NCBI RefSeq assembly: GCF_005887115.1
Contig: NZ_PNCJ01000027.1
Coordinates: forward strand, 94,234 to 158,233
From: Pseudoalteromonas rubra
Lineage (GTDB): Bacteria; Pseudomonadota; Gammaproteobacteria; Enterobacterales; Alteromonadaceae
Reading direction: 5' to 3'
Length of the DNA: 64,000 nucleotides
The translations under genes were made by a program, and so were the position numbers. Every line of letters starts with the position of its first letter. The first letter of the stretch is position 1. Below the pieces are notes generated by a model. It had not been told where the DNA came from. It saw only the letters and a list, made by a program, of their open reading frames with translations, and searched no databases. Positions 50,768 through 60,603 of the stretch are shown piece after piece.

Positions 50768-53700
50768 TTAGTGTTTCCAGTGATATTTATGTGCTTTTTC
50801 TTCCATATACGCTTCCGTTGCCGGATGCATTGGTGTCTTACTGCCATTTTCGAAGAACAGCGGCTGACGCTTCACATTATAGTTACCTGTTTCGTTCATA
50901 GTCGCAGCATCATAGACACGACCATTCAGAACGGTATAAGCGACTTTTTCTGACTCGCGGATGTCGTTCAGTACGTCACCATCGATGATCACTAAGTCGG
51001 CCAGCTTGCCTTTTTCAATGGTACCAATGTCGTGGTCCATGGCCAGGTATTTGGCACCATCGATGGTACCACTACGCAGGGCTTCCCAAGGCGTAAAGCC
51101 GCCTTGTGCCATTGACCACAACTCCCAGTGCGCGCCAAGTCCTTCACGCTGACCGTGCGCACCAATGTGTACTGTTACGCCTTTGTCACGCAGTTGTTTT
51201 GCAGATTTTGCTGCATTGATATGGTTATAGTGGTGTTCTGGTGCCTTTTCACGGCGCACTGAACGCGGATTCAGAATGTAGTCTGGAACAAAGCTGGCCA
51301 GACGCTCATTTTTCCAAACATCTGTGGTGTCATAGAAGTAATCCTCCCCTTTGATACCACCGTAGGCTACGTTAAACGTTGGGGTGAAACCGGCTTTGGT
51401 CTGGCTCCACATTTGCGTGACGTCAGAATAGATGTTCGGGATCGGCAGGGCATGCTCAAGACCGGTGTGACCATCAATGATCATATTCATGTTCTGCTGG
51501 AACTTAGAACCGCCTTCCGGTACCACCATGATTTCCATTTGTTTCGCAGCTTCGAGCACTTGCTGGCGCGTATCACGGCGTGGGTGGTTGTAGCTTTTCA
51601 CTGTGATTGCACCGGCATCTTTGAGGCGCTTAACATGGAATTGCGCATCTTCTAGATTACTGATTGGGGTTTTGTAACCCGGAGCATTACCTGCGTAAAG
51701 AATGCGACCTACGGAGTAAATACGCGGTGCGACGGTCAAACCGGCACGCTGCAATTCAGCCATAGAGAAAACTTCGTTCGAGTCATTGGATGGATCATGA
51801 ATCGTGGTAACACCAAAACTGACGTTGGATAGCTGATTCCAGTTTTGCTCTGGTTGCAGATTATGGCTGCCGTAGCTGCCGTGAGCGTGTGCATCTACCA
51901 GGCCTGGGATCACAGTTTTGCCGGTGATATCCATCACTTTGGCTTTACTTGGGATCTCAATATCAGCACGAGTACCTACCGCAATAATGCGATTTTCTTC
52001 AATCAGTACCACCCCATCTTCGATGATTTCTTGCTGCTCGTCCGCGTTACGCATTGTGACGACTTTACCGCCAACTAAGGCCAATACGCCTTCTGGTTTG
52101 TCAGCCTTTTTCTCAAAGCTCAGGTCAATGCCTTGCGCAGTAAGTTCTGCCGGCTCTGCTGCGGCGCCTTTTAAGAATGCAAAGGTATCAGTGAGCTTAC
52201 GCTGATACAAAGTAGGACCAAAGGCCCAGGTTAGCGCACTGCTGTCTGCTTTCCAGTTCAGGAAGTCACCAGAATATTTTGAAACTTGCTGGACAGGGAA
52301 CGATTTAGTCCCTTTGTTAATAGACAGAGTTTTACCCGTGCTGGTAAATGGTGCCACAAAGGTGTTGAAGTTTTCGATGAAGGCAACATAGTTACCATCA
52401 GGGGAAACGCGGTAGTCAAAAATGTAGTCGCCCTTAAAGTGTGAACGCTGTTTTTCACCATTGAGGTCAACAGATTTTAGTTCACGGTGTGTATCATCGC
52501 TCATGACGTTGAAATAGATGCGGTCTTTTTCTGCCCCGAAGTGAGGGTTGTCGCCATGCTTGATGATGCGCTTGGCTTCACCACCTTTGGCACTGGTCAG
52601 ATAGATACCCGGTTCCATCGACCAATCACCGCTGAGCAGATAGCCACCGGTCACTTTGCGATACAGCACGTGCTTACCATCTGGTGAGAAACTCGGGTTG
52701 ATGTAGTGACCAGGGTCTTGGGTGATCACTCGACCTGTGCCGCCACTGGCTGACACTATGCGCACGGCACCTAAGTCCTGATCGTCCCAGCTGGTGTATA
52801 CGATGTATTTGCCATCGCGTGAAAAGCTCGGGTAGAACTCGAAGTGATCGTTTTGTTTTGTTACACGACGCACTTTGCCTGAAGCGATGTCTTTGGTGTA
52901 TAAATGACCCAGCGCTTGGAAAAGCGCGGTTTTACCATCTGGAGAAATCTGTGACCAGCGCGCCAGTTTTACTTTGAAGGTATCTGGTGCCACGTCGACC
53001 GCAAATTTAAGCGCAGGCGATATTTCTTTTTCAGCAACAACGCGAGTTGGGATCACTTTGGCTTGTTTACTGGCAATGTCGACTTTATGGAATACGCCGC
53101 CAGCCCAGAAGACTAAGGCTTTACCATCCGGTGTATAGGCAAATGCCGGGGTGTTACCCTGCGCACCATTGGCTTCTTGCAGGTCACGGTCCAGACCGGC
53201 AAAGATCTCAGTTTCGATACCTGATTTCAGGTCTTTGATGTACAAGGCGCTTTGCATGACCTTGCCATTTTCAATGCGTTTTACGAACGCCAGTGATTTA
53301 CCATCCGGGCTAGGTGTTGGGCGAATGGCGCCGCCAGAGCCTCGAATCACGGTTTCTTCTTCACCGGTGGCCAAATCCCATGAGCGGATCTCGAACACGG
53401 AACCCAGCGCATTTTTGTTGTATTCCCAGGTAACACCTGGTGTGGCATCGACAGAGTAATACAGTTTCTTGCCATCGGTTGAGAAAGCAGGTTCTGCGAT
53501 GTTTTTCTGTGACTTAGCACCATGTAAGCGGTCTCTCACCACCACGCCTTTACCACCTGAAATATGGTACATGCGGATTGAACCACCCGGAATCGTACGA
53601 CCCGTTACCTGACCTTGTTTAACCGCGATGTACTGACCATCCGGTGACCAAGCTGGGTTATGTAGTAGGTTATGAGATTCATCAGAGACTTTGCGCATGT

Positions 53701-54097
53701 TGTCGCCATTGACGTCCATCACCCACAGATTTTCTGCCCCTTCACGGTCTGAGATAAAGGCGATTTTTGTGCCATCGGGAGAGAATTTAGGCTGGAAGTT
53801 CCATGCTCTGTCACTGGTGATCGCTGTGGCTTTACCACCGCTCATTGGCATCACATAAATGTCACCTAACATGTCAAAAATAATGGATTTACCATCCGGG
53901 CTGACATCCAGGTTACTCCAGGTTGTCTCGTTGGTGTCTATGGTGATGGTTTGCTTGTCACCCGGCGGAGTCAGCACGTTCCACTCTTTAGTACTGGCTT
54001 GTTCAGCTTTATCTGTGGTTGCCGCCACTGAGGGCGTGCTGAGGCCGATCATGGCCGCACCGATGGCAATGGCCAGCGGCGATTTAAGTAGTGTCAT
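50768..54097 (-). CDS. TolB-like propeller fused to an amidohydrolase
   Basis: The start is set at ATG 54097 behind GAAGGAA, giving 1109 residues with a Sec signal peptide (about 1-25, ending SVAA). Residues about 45-660 carry repeated propeller motifs (SPDGKSIIF, FSPDGTKIAFISDREG, WSPDGQYIAVKQG, FSPDGKHVLY), as in TolB/DPP-type beta propellers. The C-terminal part (about 690-1080) is an amidohydrolase of the imidazolonepropionase/prolidase-like group, with VIPGLVDAHAHGSYG (metal HxH), a Glu/His region and GKLADLVIIDGDVLND at the end. It is exported to the periplasm or the cell surface. It probably cleaves peptides or cyclic amides; the substrate is unknown. Confidence 0.9.
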   Translation of the reverse strand: MTLLKSPLAIAIGAAMIGLSTPSVAATTDKAEQASTKEWNVLTPPGDKQTITIDTNETTWSNLDVSPDGKSIIFDMLGDIYVMPMSGGKATAITSDRAWNFQPKFSPDGTKIAFISDREGAENLWVMDVNGDNMRKVSDESHNLLHNPAWSPDGQYIAVKQGQVTGRTIPGGSIRMYHISGGKGVVVRDRLHGAKSQKNIAEPAFSTDGKKLYYSVDATPGVTWEYNKNALGSVFEIRSWDLATGEEETVIRGSGGAIRPTPSPDGKSLAFVKRIENGKVMQSALYIKDLKSGIETEIFAGLDRDLQEANGAQGNTPAFAYTPDGKALVFWAGGVFHKVDIASKQAKVIPTRVVAEKEISPALKFAVDVAPDTFKVKLARWSQISPDGKTALFQALGHLYTKDIASGKVRRVTKQNDHFEFYPSFSRDGKYIVYTSWDDQDLGAVRIVSASGGTGRVITQDPGHYINPSFSPDGKHVLYRKVTGGYLLSGDWSMEPGIYLTSAKGGEAKRIIKHGDNPHFGAEKDRIYFNVMSDDTHRELKSVDLNGEKQRSHFKGDYIFDYRVSPDGNYVAFIENFNTFVAPFTSTGKTLSINKGTKSFPVQQVSKYSGDFLNWKADSSALTWAFGPTLYQRKLTDTFAFLKGAAAEPAELTAQGIDLSFEKKADKPEGVLALVGGKVVTMRNADEQQEIIEDGVVLIEENRIIAVGTRADIEIPSKAKVMDITGKTVIPGLVDAHAHGSYGSHNLQPEQNWNQLSNVSFGVTTIHDPSNDSNEVFSMAELQRAGLTVAPRIYSVGRILYAGNAPGYKTPISNLEDAQFHVKRLKDAGAITVKSYNHPRRDTRQQVLEAAKQMEIMVVPEGGSKFQQNMNMIIDGHTGLEHALPIPNIYSDVTQMWSQTKAGFTPTFNVAYGGIKGEDYFYDTTDVWKNERLASFVPDYILNPRSVRREKAPEHHYNHINAAKSAKQLRDKGVTVHIGAHGQREGLGAHWELWSMAQGGFTPWEALRSGTIDGAKYLAMDHDIGTIEKGKLADLVIIDGDVLNDIRESEKVAYTVLNGRVYDAATMNETGNYNVKRQPLFFENGSKTPMHPATEAYMEEKAHKYHWKH

Positions 54098-54229
54098 AAT
54101 GAAATTTCCTTCAGATTTCTTGTTATTTGGGTCGCACAGCACCCTGTGTCAGCTAGAATGACTAACTTTTCCCATAAAGTCGACATTCTGGCGATAAAAG
54201 TAATGCTTTACGCGTTTGCATGACGCTGC

Positions 54230-56386
54230 CTAGTTGAGCGTGTGATGGCGCACATACTGCAGATAGGCTTCCAGGCTTTGCTGCCATAACACCATGGCAT
54301 CCGCTAGCTCTTCATCGCAGCGTTTTTTATCAAGTAGTCTGCGCTCGATTTTTTTGAGCATTAAGCCGTAGCGATTAAAGCCGAGCTGCAGCGCGGTACT
54401 GGCCTGACGATGTAAGAGTTTAATACACTGCTGGTCATCCTCATCCAGCAATTGCTGAATGTGGCGCAGTTTAGTCCGGGCAGACAAGACAAATTCGTTA
54501 TAGATGGATGAGACTTCATCTTCACTGAAGCCGCTGAGCGAGCTCACTGCGCTTTCATCATACAGGGTGTCGCTGAGTTCGACACTGATATCTGGTTTTT
54601 GCGCCTTTTGCGAATTACTGATGGCCTGGCGCAGTTTGTCCTGTTTGATCGGTTTACCGACTACATCACGGATCCCCAGAGCCAGATACTCCTTAATCTC
54701 TTCCGGACTAAGGCTGGCAGTAAAAGCCAGAAAGGGCGTTCGGCGGTTTTTGTGTTCAATATTTTTAAGTCGCTTGAGTACGTCCTGGCCGGTTAAATCG
54801 GGTAAGTTCATATCCAGTAACACCACATCAAATGCATGCTCGGTAAGCTGCTCTATGGCACTTTCGCCATCGTTGGCCAGTTTGATCCTGTGCTCGTCAC
54901 TGGCCATAAATTCAATGGCAATCTTACGGTTCAGATCCAAGTCTTCGACCAATAAAATATCCAGACCGGTAGCATAATCGACATTGTGATGACGTTTCTC
55001 GACCAGGCTGAGCTCTCCGACTGTCAGTGTTAAATCAAAGCTAAAAGAGCTGCCTTTATCCAGTTCGCTGAGAATTTCCAGTTGGCTGCCCATTTTATCC
55101 AGCAGACGCGCAGTAATGGCGAGTCCAAGCCCGGTCCCACCTTTTGTTTTGCCGGCACTGCTTTGTACATAGGGCTCGGTGAGCTTCTCGATGTCTTCTT
55201 CTTCAATGCCGGGGCCGGTATCGATCACACTGAAACGCACTCTATGTTCCATATTGCCTTCTTTGATCATCTCAACACAGACCTTTACCTCACCCTGATC
55301 GGTAAACTTGATGGCGTTACCCACCAGGTTTAACAGGATCTGACGAAGTTTTTGCTGATCACAGTAGTAGCAAACTTGCTCAGGCATGTCGTATACCAGA
55401 GTAAAGGTCAGCCCGCGCTGTTCTGCCATGGGCGTCATCAGCAGGCACAAATTGTTGAGCCAGCTTTTAAATTCAATGTCCTCAGCGGCCAGTACCTCGT
55501 CGCTTTGTTCCAGACTGGCGTAATCCAGTACTTTGTCGATGAGCAGGTTAAGCGATTCGGCTGAATTAATAATGGCTTCGCAGTAGGCTTTGCTGGCCTG
55601 ATCTCCAATGCGATTTAGCACCAGCTGAGCGCTGCCTAGTATGCCATTTAGTGGTGTGCGGATCTCATGGCTGACCGTGGACAGGAATAAGCCGCGGATC
55701 TCCAGATCTTGCTGCGCCTTTTCGGTCAGGCGGTTAAGATTATGTTCGCGCCTTTCATTACATAAAATTGCCATGCCGGTGGCATAAAAGATGGGTGCTA
55801 GCACACCATTAAAAAAGAGAGTAATGGTAAACCAGGGGCTGTCGAGCAGGTTACCATGGTGAATGTCTCCCATGAGCAAAGTACGACCGGTAAAGACACA
55901 GAGAATAAAGCTCAGCACTATGAGATAAACAATACTGCCATTGGGATACAAAGGATGGGCATAGCGGACAAAGTAGTAGAGCAATAGCAACGCTTCGGCA
56001 ATGTGCTGGAGGTCGGAGATCAGAATACGCTGTCTGAGACCCGGTGCTATGGCGCTGAAATAAACCAGGGCACAAAACAAAACGCCGGTGACGATTAGAT
56101 ATAACTGAAAGGCTTTATCACGGACCCCAAGAAACTGACTGATGGCCCAGCAATGCAGCATGGACGCTGCAAAGAGTAGGCCGTTAGCGATGCCTATGGT
56201 CTGCCATTGTTGAAAGTGACTGTGAAGTGCAAAGCCGATGATTCCGGCAAATAACACCATAGGGTAGAAAATGTAGACCAGTGTGCCCGGAGTGTCTTTA
56301 TTCGCACGCCATGTCAGATAATTAAGAAGGGTCATCATGGCAGTCATGACGACGCTGGTAACATATAGAGTTTTAGGATCCAGCAT
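54230..56386 (-). CDS. Hybrid sensor histidine kinase with receiver and HPt domains
   Basis: A protein of about 718 residues (start chosen at ATG 56386). A membrane sensor with about seven helices (residues 5-215) of a MASE-like type precedes the kinase: H-box VSHEIRTPLNGILGSAQL (His about 240), N-box DQQKLRQILLNLVGNAIKF, then DTGPGIEEEDIEKL and GGTGLGLAI. A receiver domain follows (phospho-Asp in VLLDMNLPDLTG, about 525; Lys in VGKPIK). A C-terminal HPt-like helical domain has His about 658 in HRQASTALQLGF, though the usual Lys-Gly after it is changed. A LuxR-type regulator gene lies just upstream. Partner unknown. Confidence 0.9.
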   Translation of the reverse strand: MLDPKTLYVTSVVMTAMMTLLNYLTWRANKDTPGTLVYIFYPMVLFAGIIGFALHSHFQQWQTIGIANGLLFAASMLHCWAISQFLGVRDKAFQLYLIVTGVLFCALVYFSAIAPGLRQRILISDLQHIAEALLLLYYFVRYAHPLYPNGSIVYLIVLSFILCVFTGRTLLMGDIHHGNLLDSPWFTITLFFNGVLAPIFYATGMAILCNERREHNLNRLTEKAQQDLEIRGLFLSTVSHEIRTPLNGILGSAQLVLNRIGDQASKAYCEAIINSAESLNLLIDKVLDYASLEQSDEVLAAEDIEFKSWLNNLCLLMTPMAEQRGLTFTLVYDMPEQVCYYCDQQKLRQILLNLVGNAIKFTDQGEVKVCVEMIKEGNMEHRVRFSVIDTGPGIEEEDIEKLTEPYVQSSAGKTKGGTGLGLAITARLLDKMGSQLEILSELDKGSSFSFDLTLTVGELSLVEKRHHNVDYATGLDILLVEDLDLNRKIAIEFMASDEHRIKLANDGESAIEQLTEHAFDVVLLDMNLPDLTGQDVLKRLKNIEHKNRRTPFLAFTASLSPEEIKEYLALGIRDVVGKPIKQDKLRQAISNSQKAQKPDISVELSDTLYDESAVSSLSGFSEDEVSSIYNEFVLSARTKLRHIQQLLDEDDQQCIKLLHRQASTALQLGFNRYGLMLKKIERRLLDKKRCDEELADAMVLWQQSLEAYLQYVRHHTLN

Positions 56387-56504
56387 GGTGCGCTCTAGCA
56401 ATAAATAACTTTGCTAGCATAAAAGGAAGAGTGGGAACAGTAAAGCGGTGCTAAGATGTAAACTGTGCCGAGTTAGCATCGGCACATTCACAATGAGACG
56501 TAAA

Positions 56505-57161
56505 CTAGCGGATTTCGTCTGGGATATTTTGTTGCGCCCAGGACAATAATTCAATCCGGTTTCGGCATTTGGTTTTTCTGAACGCACTGTACAGGTGAGT
56601 TTTCACCGTATGCGGGCTGATGTTCAGATCTTCCGCAATTTCTTTGTTCTTTGACCCTTTACTCATTAAGGTAATGATGGCCTTTTCACGCTTGGTGAGT
56701 TTAACCGGCTCAATATCACCTTCTGTCAGTTTGTGTAGTGCATCTTTGTTAAACTGCAGCATGCGGTTCAGTGCATTACACATGATCTCTCGACGATACC
56801 ATAGCTGATCTTCCATCAGCAGGCGGATCCCTTTCATCAGTACATCCGCATTATCCGTAGTATAGAAGACACCACGGATACCACTAAGCAAGGCGCGGTT
56901 GGCCAGCTCAGGATTTTCATCGAGATTAAATAACACAATGTCGCAACTGACCTTGAGATTGACAAGCTGCTCTTTTAACTTGCCCCAGGCATCATTAACA
57001 GCCGTTTCAATGAAGAGTAAACGAGTGTTCTCTGGTACTTCTGAAATATCGGTCCCAGTGATTACGTCCAACCCCTGAGTTTTCAGTAATGGTTGTAATA
57101 CATTGACGCCTATGGTGTTAATAGGTTCTTTGTCTAGCAATAAAAATGCAGTACTGCTCAT
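56505..57161 (-). CDS. LuxR-family regulator of the CsgD/VpsT type
   Basis: A 218-residue regulator with a degenerate receiver domain (FLLLDKEPINTIGVN; no clear phospho-Asp pocket) and a C-terminal LuxR-type HTH (about 150-215: LTKREKAIITLMSKGSKNKE, then HTVKTHLYSAFRKTKCRNR). The segment ALLSGIRGVFYTTDNADVLM and the region LLMEDQLWYRREIM match CsgD and VpsT, which control curli, cellulose and exopolysaccharide. VpsT binds cyclic di-GMP with a W-[FLM]-[TS]-R motif; here the same place reads WYRR. It lies 118 bases before the hybrid kinase on the same strand, so a link is likely. Autoregulation cannot be judged. Confidence 0.88.
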   Translation of the reverse strand: MSSTAFLLLDKEPINTIGVNVLQPLLKTQGLDVITGTDISEVPENTRLLFIETAVNDAWGKLKEQLVNLKVSCDIVLFNLDENPELANRALLSGIRGVFYTTDNADVLMKGIRLLMEDQLWYRREIMCNALNRMLQFNKDALHKLTEGDIEPVKLTKREKAIITLMSKGSKNKEIAEDLNISPHTVKTHLYSAFRKTKCRNRIELLSWAQQNIPDEIR

Positions 57162-57292
57162 GTGGAAAACACTCTCATTCTGTCTGATTACGCAATGCTA
57201 TCACGGGACTCAGACCTTTTGTATTAGAAATATCATCAATAAATAGATTGTTCTGCTATATATTGTGGCATTTCTGATCTTGTTGTCGGATT

Positions 57293-57320
57293 AAAGCCTT
57301 AGGGTTGAATCTAAGGCTTT
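57293..57320. other. Hairpin between the CsgD-like and hinT genes
   Basis: AAAGCCTTAG and CTAAGGCTTT pair fully around an eight-base loop. Only short A/T tracts flank it, so it is a weak terminator candidate for hinT. Confidence 0.55.
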
Positions 57321-57388
57321 GATATTTATGTTGTTATTTTTGTTTTTGCTAATATGTTAGTAAATTACATTCATTAACAAAGAATAAT

Positions 57389-57760
57389 TTAGCCTACTAC
57401 TTTTTTCTTATCCTGGTATGGGGGCCAGCCCATTTCTTTTCCCGCAAGTACATGCAAATGAATGTGGTAAACCGTTTGACCGCCATCATTATTACAGTTC
57501 ATAACCGCACGATAGCCGTCGTCTGCAAAGCCGTGCTCTTTAGCAAGTTTAGCTGCTACCAGATACAAATGCCCAACCAGGTGTGCATTTTCTTCATTAA
57601 TGTCATTCATGGTGGCGATCGGTGTTTTTGGGATCACCAGAACATGAAAGGGAGCTTGCGGATTGATGTCCTTAAACGCCAGGGCCAACTCATCTTCATA
57701 CAGGATATCGGCGGGAATTTCCCGATTAATTATCTTGGTAAAAATTGTTTCTTGGCTCAT
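57389..57760 (-). CDS. hinT: HIT-family purine nucleoside phosphoramidase HinT
   Basis: A 123-residue cytoplasmic enzyme that hydrolyses adenosine 5'-phosphoramidates. The start IFTKIINREIPADILYED and the histidine triad HIHLHVLAGKEMGWPP are typical. It has its own transcript, since the nearest gene on the same strand lies over 220 bases away. The AAGGAAAA binding site before the ATG is good. Confidence 0.95.
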   Translation of the reverse strand: MSQETIFTKIINREIPADILYEDELALAFKDINPQAPFHVLVIPKTPIATMNDINEENAHLVGHLYLVAAKLAKEHGFADDGYRAVMNCNNDGGQTVYHIHLHVLAGKEMGWPPYQDKKKVVG

Positions 57761-57977
57761 TATTTTTCCTTGTATACGAAAGTTTAGCTGATCAGCATAG
57801 CGTGCAAAGAGTAAGATACAAGCGAAAAGTGTTGTTCAGAGTTTAGTCACTCGACAAGCGGATACTAATCTCCGGCTGGTGAGTGTTTTAGTCCGAACAG
57901 GACGCTTAATTACTCTGTGGCTATTTTAGGTTCACAGCTAAGTGTCAGCCACATTAACAACAAAATAAAGAGGAATT

Positions 57978-58583
57978 ATGAAGAAAATACGCATTTTTTA
58001 CTTTCTGTGCGTCAGCCTGTTATGTGGGCGTGTTTTGGCGGCGCAATTGCATTTTCCGGAAGAACTCCTGCCGTTACAGGTGGGGCAGCAGGAGATAGAG
58101 CATTCTTTTTTTAACAAAGTAAGAGAATTGACGCTTTCGCAAGGGATGCATCAGATCCGGGTTAAGTATACGGACTTGTATGAAGTCGGTTATGACGACC
58201 ACGAAGTAATTGAGTCTAAGCCTTTTTGGGTCACGGTTGAGGTGAGTGAGCAGGGAAGTTATCACGTCGGGTTTACACGGGCTGACACGCTCAAAGCCGC
58301 TAAGCGGTTTGCCAAACAGCCCCAGCTTTGGTTAACGGCACCAGATGGCACTCGCTCACCGGTCAAAACACTTGCACAGCAGTTAAAGATCCAGACTGTA
58401 CCAGTGCCAGAGGTTGCTCCTGCGGTAGCGCGACCTGTACCTCCAGTAACAGAGGCTGTCGCAACGCAAGCCATAGCTCCTCAACCTGCAAAGCCAGATG
58501 CAGCGGCAATGCTAGAGTTTTGGTGGCAACAGGCTAGTCCAGCTCAAAAAGCGGCATTTTTGAAAAAAGTACAGCCTCAGTGA
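57978..58583 (+). CDS. DUF2057-family exported protein (YccT/CsgI-like)
   Basis: A 201-residue protein with a Sec signal peptide (about 1-21, ending VLAA) behind AGAGGAA. The mature N-terminal half (about 22-130) is a beta-rich DUF2057 domain (LHFPEELLPLQVG, HQIRVKYTDLYEVG, KPFWVTVEV). A Pro/Ala-rich linker and a short helix with MLEFWWQQASPAQKAAF end it. The E. coli relative YccT, also called CsgI, was described as an inhibitor of curli assembly. No curli genes are present, but a CsgD-type regulator lies 0.8 kb away, so a biofilm link is possible. Function unproven here. Confidence 0.8.
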   Translation: MKKIRIFYFLCVSLLCGRVLAAQLHFPEELLPLQVGQQEIEHSFFNKVRELTLSQGMHQIRVKYTDLYEVGYDDHEVIESKPFWVTVEVSEQGSYHVGFTRADTLKAAKRFAKQPQLWLTAPDGTRSPVKTLAQQLKIQTVPVPEVAPAVARPVPPVTEAVATQAIAPQPAKPDAAAMLEFWWQQASPAQKAAFLKKVQPQ

Positions 58584-58625
58584 GACTGTACTGATAGTCG
58601 CGAAGTGTGCGGCTCTTGGTAGGTA

Positions 58626-60473
58626 TTACTTGGCGAAAATCGCATCTATGGTGCCCTGTGCCAATGGGTGGTAACCCGGGCGAGCATTTTGATAAACCTG
58701 ATATGCCCAGTCGCGTTTGCCATTGGCAACCAGTGACTTGTATAAGCGGACAATCAGCTTACGGCGGCCAATCCCGGTCAGGTGCTTATCAAGTGCAGGG
58801 TAGATTGCGTCATAGCCATTACCGACAGCCAGCATAAACCAGGCAAAGGCCAGCTCGGCATTGGTTGAATTGGTCAGCCCAAACGCCTGGTCGAGCGCAG
58901 TCATTTTATCCTGTTCCAGGTCGCGCGGCAGGTTATTGATAAAGTGCAACCACTCATGCACCGTCCAGCTGGCGGTGGGAATGGTACTAAGCGTGCTGTT
59001 GCCAGCTAACCAGGCCTTCGTCGCAGCATCGACTTTATCAAATGCATCTGAGGTCGGATTCGGTGCATCAGCCGGTAATCCCGGTTGGTGGATCCACTCA
59101 TTAACCTTATCCATGCTGACAATGCCAGGGTGTTTGTTGATGAGGTGTTTTTCTATATATTGCACAAACTCGGCGGTGGTCAGCGATTTAAACGCGTAGG
59201 CGTCAAAGTAGCCTTTCACAAAGGCGTCAAACACGTTACGGCCAAACTTTTCTTCCAGGTAGATCAGGAACAGCTGACCTTTAGTGTAAGGAATTGTGCT
59301 GAATGCATCGTCCGGATCGCGACCATTGAGGCGCAGATTCAGGCGCGTATCCGGTGCCGGTAATTCTTTGACTACGGTACGTAATCGGGCGGTATCCAGT
59401 GCTTGTTCCATGACCGCGCGCTCACGACCAAACACCTCTTCCATAATGCGGTTTTCGACATAGGAGGTAAAACCTTCGTTCAGCCACAGGTCTTCCCAGG
59501 TGGCATTGGTGACCAGGTTGCCCGACCAGGAATGCGCCAGCTCATGGGCTATCAGGTTAACCAGGCTTTTGTCACCAGCAACCACAGTTGGGGTAATAAA
59601 GGATAAACGCGGGTTCTCCATGCCACCAAACGGAAAGCTCGGCGGCAACATCAGTAAGTCATAACGTCCCCAGGCATATTCGCCGTACATGGCATTGGTT
59701 TTATCTATCATCGCCTGAGTGTCATTAAACTCAGCAACAGAGGCATCTAATATCTGTGGCTCGGCAAAAATGGCGGTTTGGTGTGACATCTCTTTGTATT
59801 CGAGGTTGCCAGCGCCGATAGCGATGAGATAAGGCGGGATGGCCTGCGGCATATCAAACCAATAGTCGCCATCTTTGATTAACGCGCCACTGTTGTCGGC
59901 ACTCATGACGGCACGCACATCTTTGGGTGTATTAACACGGGCGGAATAGGTCACACGCATCGCCGGGGTGTCCTGGACGGGGATCCAGCTGCGGGCATGG
60001 ATAGCCTGAGACTGACTGTACATAAAAGGGTGCGACTTGCTGGCGGTTTGCTCTGGCGTCAGCCATTGCAGACCGGAAGCCTGTGGCAAGCTGTTATAGT
60101 AAATGCGGGCTTTTTTGGCTTGTTGCTTAAAGCGGATAGTCAGTTTGGCGCCTTTCACATCATCGCGTTGAGCAAGGGTGAAAGAGGCAGGATACCATTT
60201 GCCGTTGCTGCCCTGATACATCACTTTGTCTATTTCAAGGTCACGGGTGTCCAGCACCAGGGTTCTGGCTTGTTTGTTTTGCCATGCCAGCGTGTGTTCC
60301 ACAAAACCTTCCAGCTGTTTGTCTGCAAAGTCGACATCCAGATCCAGGTGAAGGTGTGTACTGATCACGTCGTTGAGGTTGGCATAGGTGTGTTCGTCCA
60401 CCGCCTGAGCACTCAGGGCGGTATGTGACAAGCCTGCTAAGGCAAGACCAAAGGTTAGGGCAGAAAGTTTCAT
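58626..60473 (-). CDS. M1-family aminopeptidase (leukotriene A4 hydrolase-like)
   Basis: A 615-residue zinc aminopeptidase with a Sec signal peptide (about 1-22). It has an N-terminal beta saddle (about 25-225), the exopeptidase motif FPFGGMENPRLSF (about residue 284), the zinc motif HELAHSWSGN (about 309) with the distant Glu in LWLNEGFTSYVE (about 332), and a C-terminal helical domain with the LTA4H-like plan. It probably cleaves short peptides in the periplasm. It is divergent from murB. Confidence 0.92.
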   Translation of the reverse strand: MKLSALTFGLALAGLSHTALSAQAVDEHTYANLNDVISTHLHLDLDVDFADKQLEGFVEHTLAWQNKQARTLVLDTRDLEIDKVMYQGSNGKWYPASFTLAQRDDVKGAKLTIRFKQQAKKARIYYNSLPQASGLQWLTPEQTASKSHPFMYSQSQAIHARSWIPVQDTPAMRVTYSARVNTPKDVRAVMSADNSGALIKDGDYWFDMPQAIPPYLIAIGAGNLEYKEMSHQTAIFAEPQILDASVAEFNDTQAMIDKTNAMYGEYAWGRYDLLMLPPSFPFGGMENPRLSFITPTVVAGDKSLVNLIAHELAHSWSGNLVTNATWEDLWLNEGFTSYVENRIMEEVFGRERAVMEQALDTARLRTVVKELPAPDTRLNLRLNGRDPDDAFSTIPYTKGQLFLIYLEEKFGRNVFDAFVKGYFDAYAFKSLTTAEFVQYIEKHLINKHPGIVSMDKVNEWIHQPGLPADAPNPTSDAFDKVDAATKAWLAGNSTLSTIPTASWTVHEWLHFINNLPRDLEQDKMTALDQAFGLTNSTNAELAFAWFMLAVGNGYDAIYPALDKHLTGIGRRKLIVRLYKSLVANGKRDWAYQVYQNARPGYHPLAQGTIDAIFAK

Positions 60474-60603
60474 TATTATCCTTGCTCATGATGTGAGTAG
60501 AGCCGTTGTTATACCACTTAAGTGCCAAAATGACACCTTGATGCGCCAAAGCCAAGGATAGGCTACACTAGCGGCAATTTTGCATTTGTTACAGGGTTTG
60601 GGC

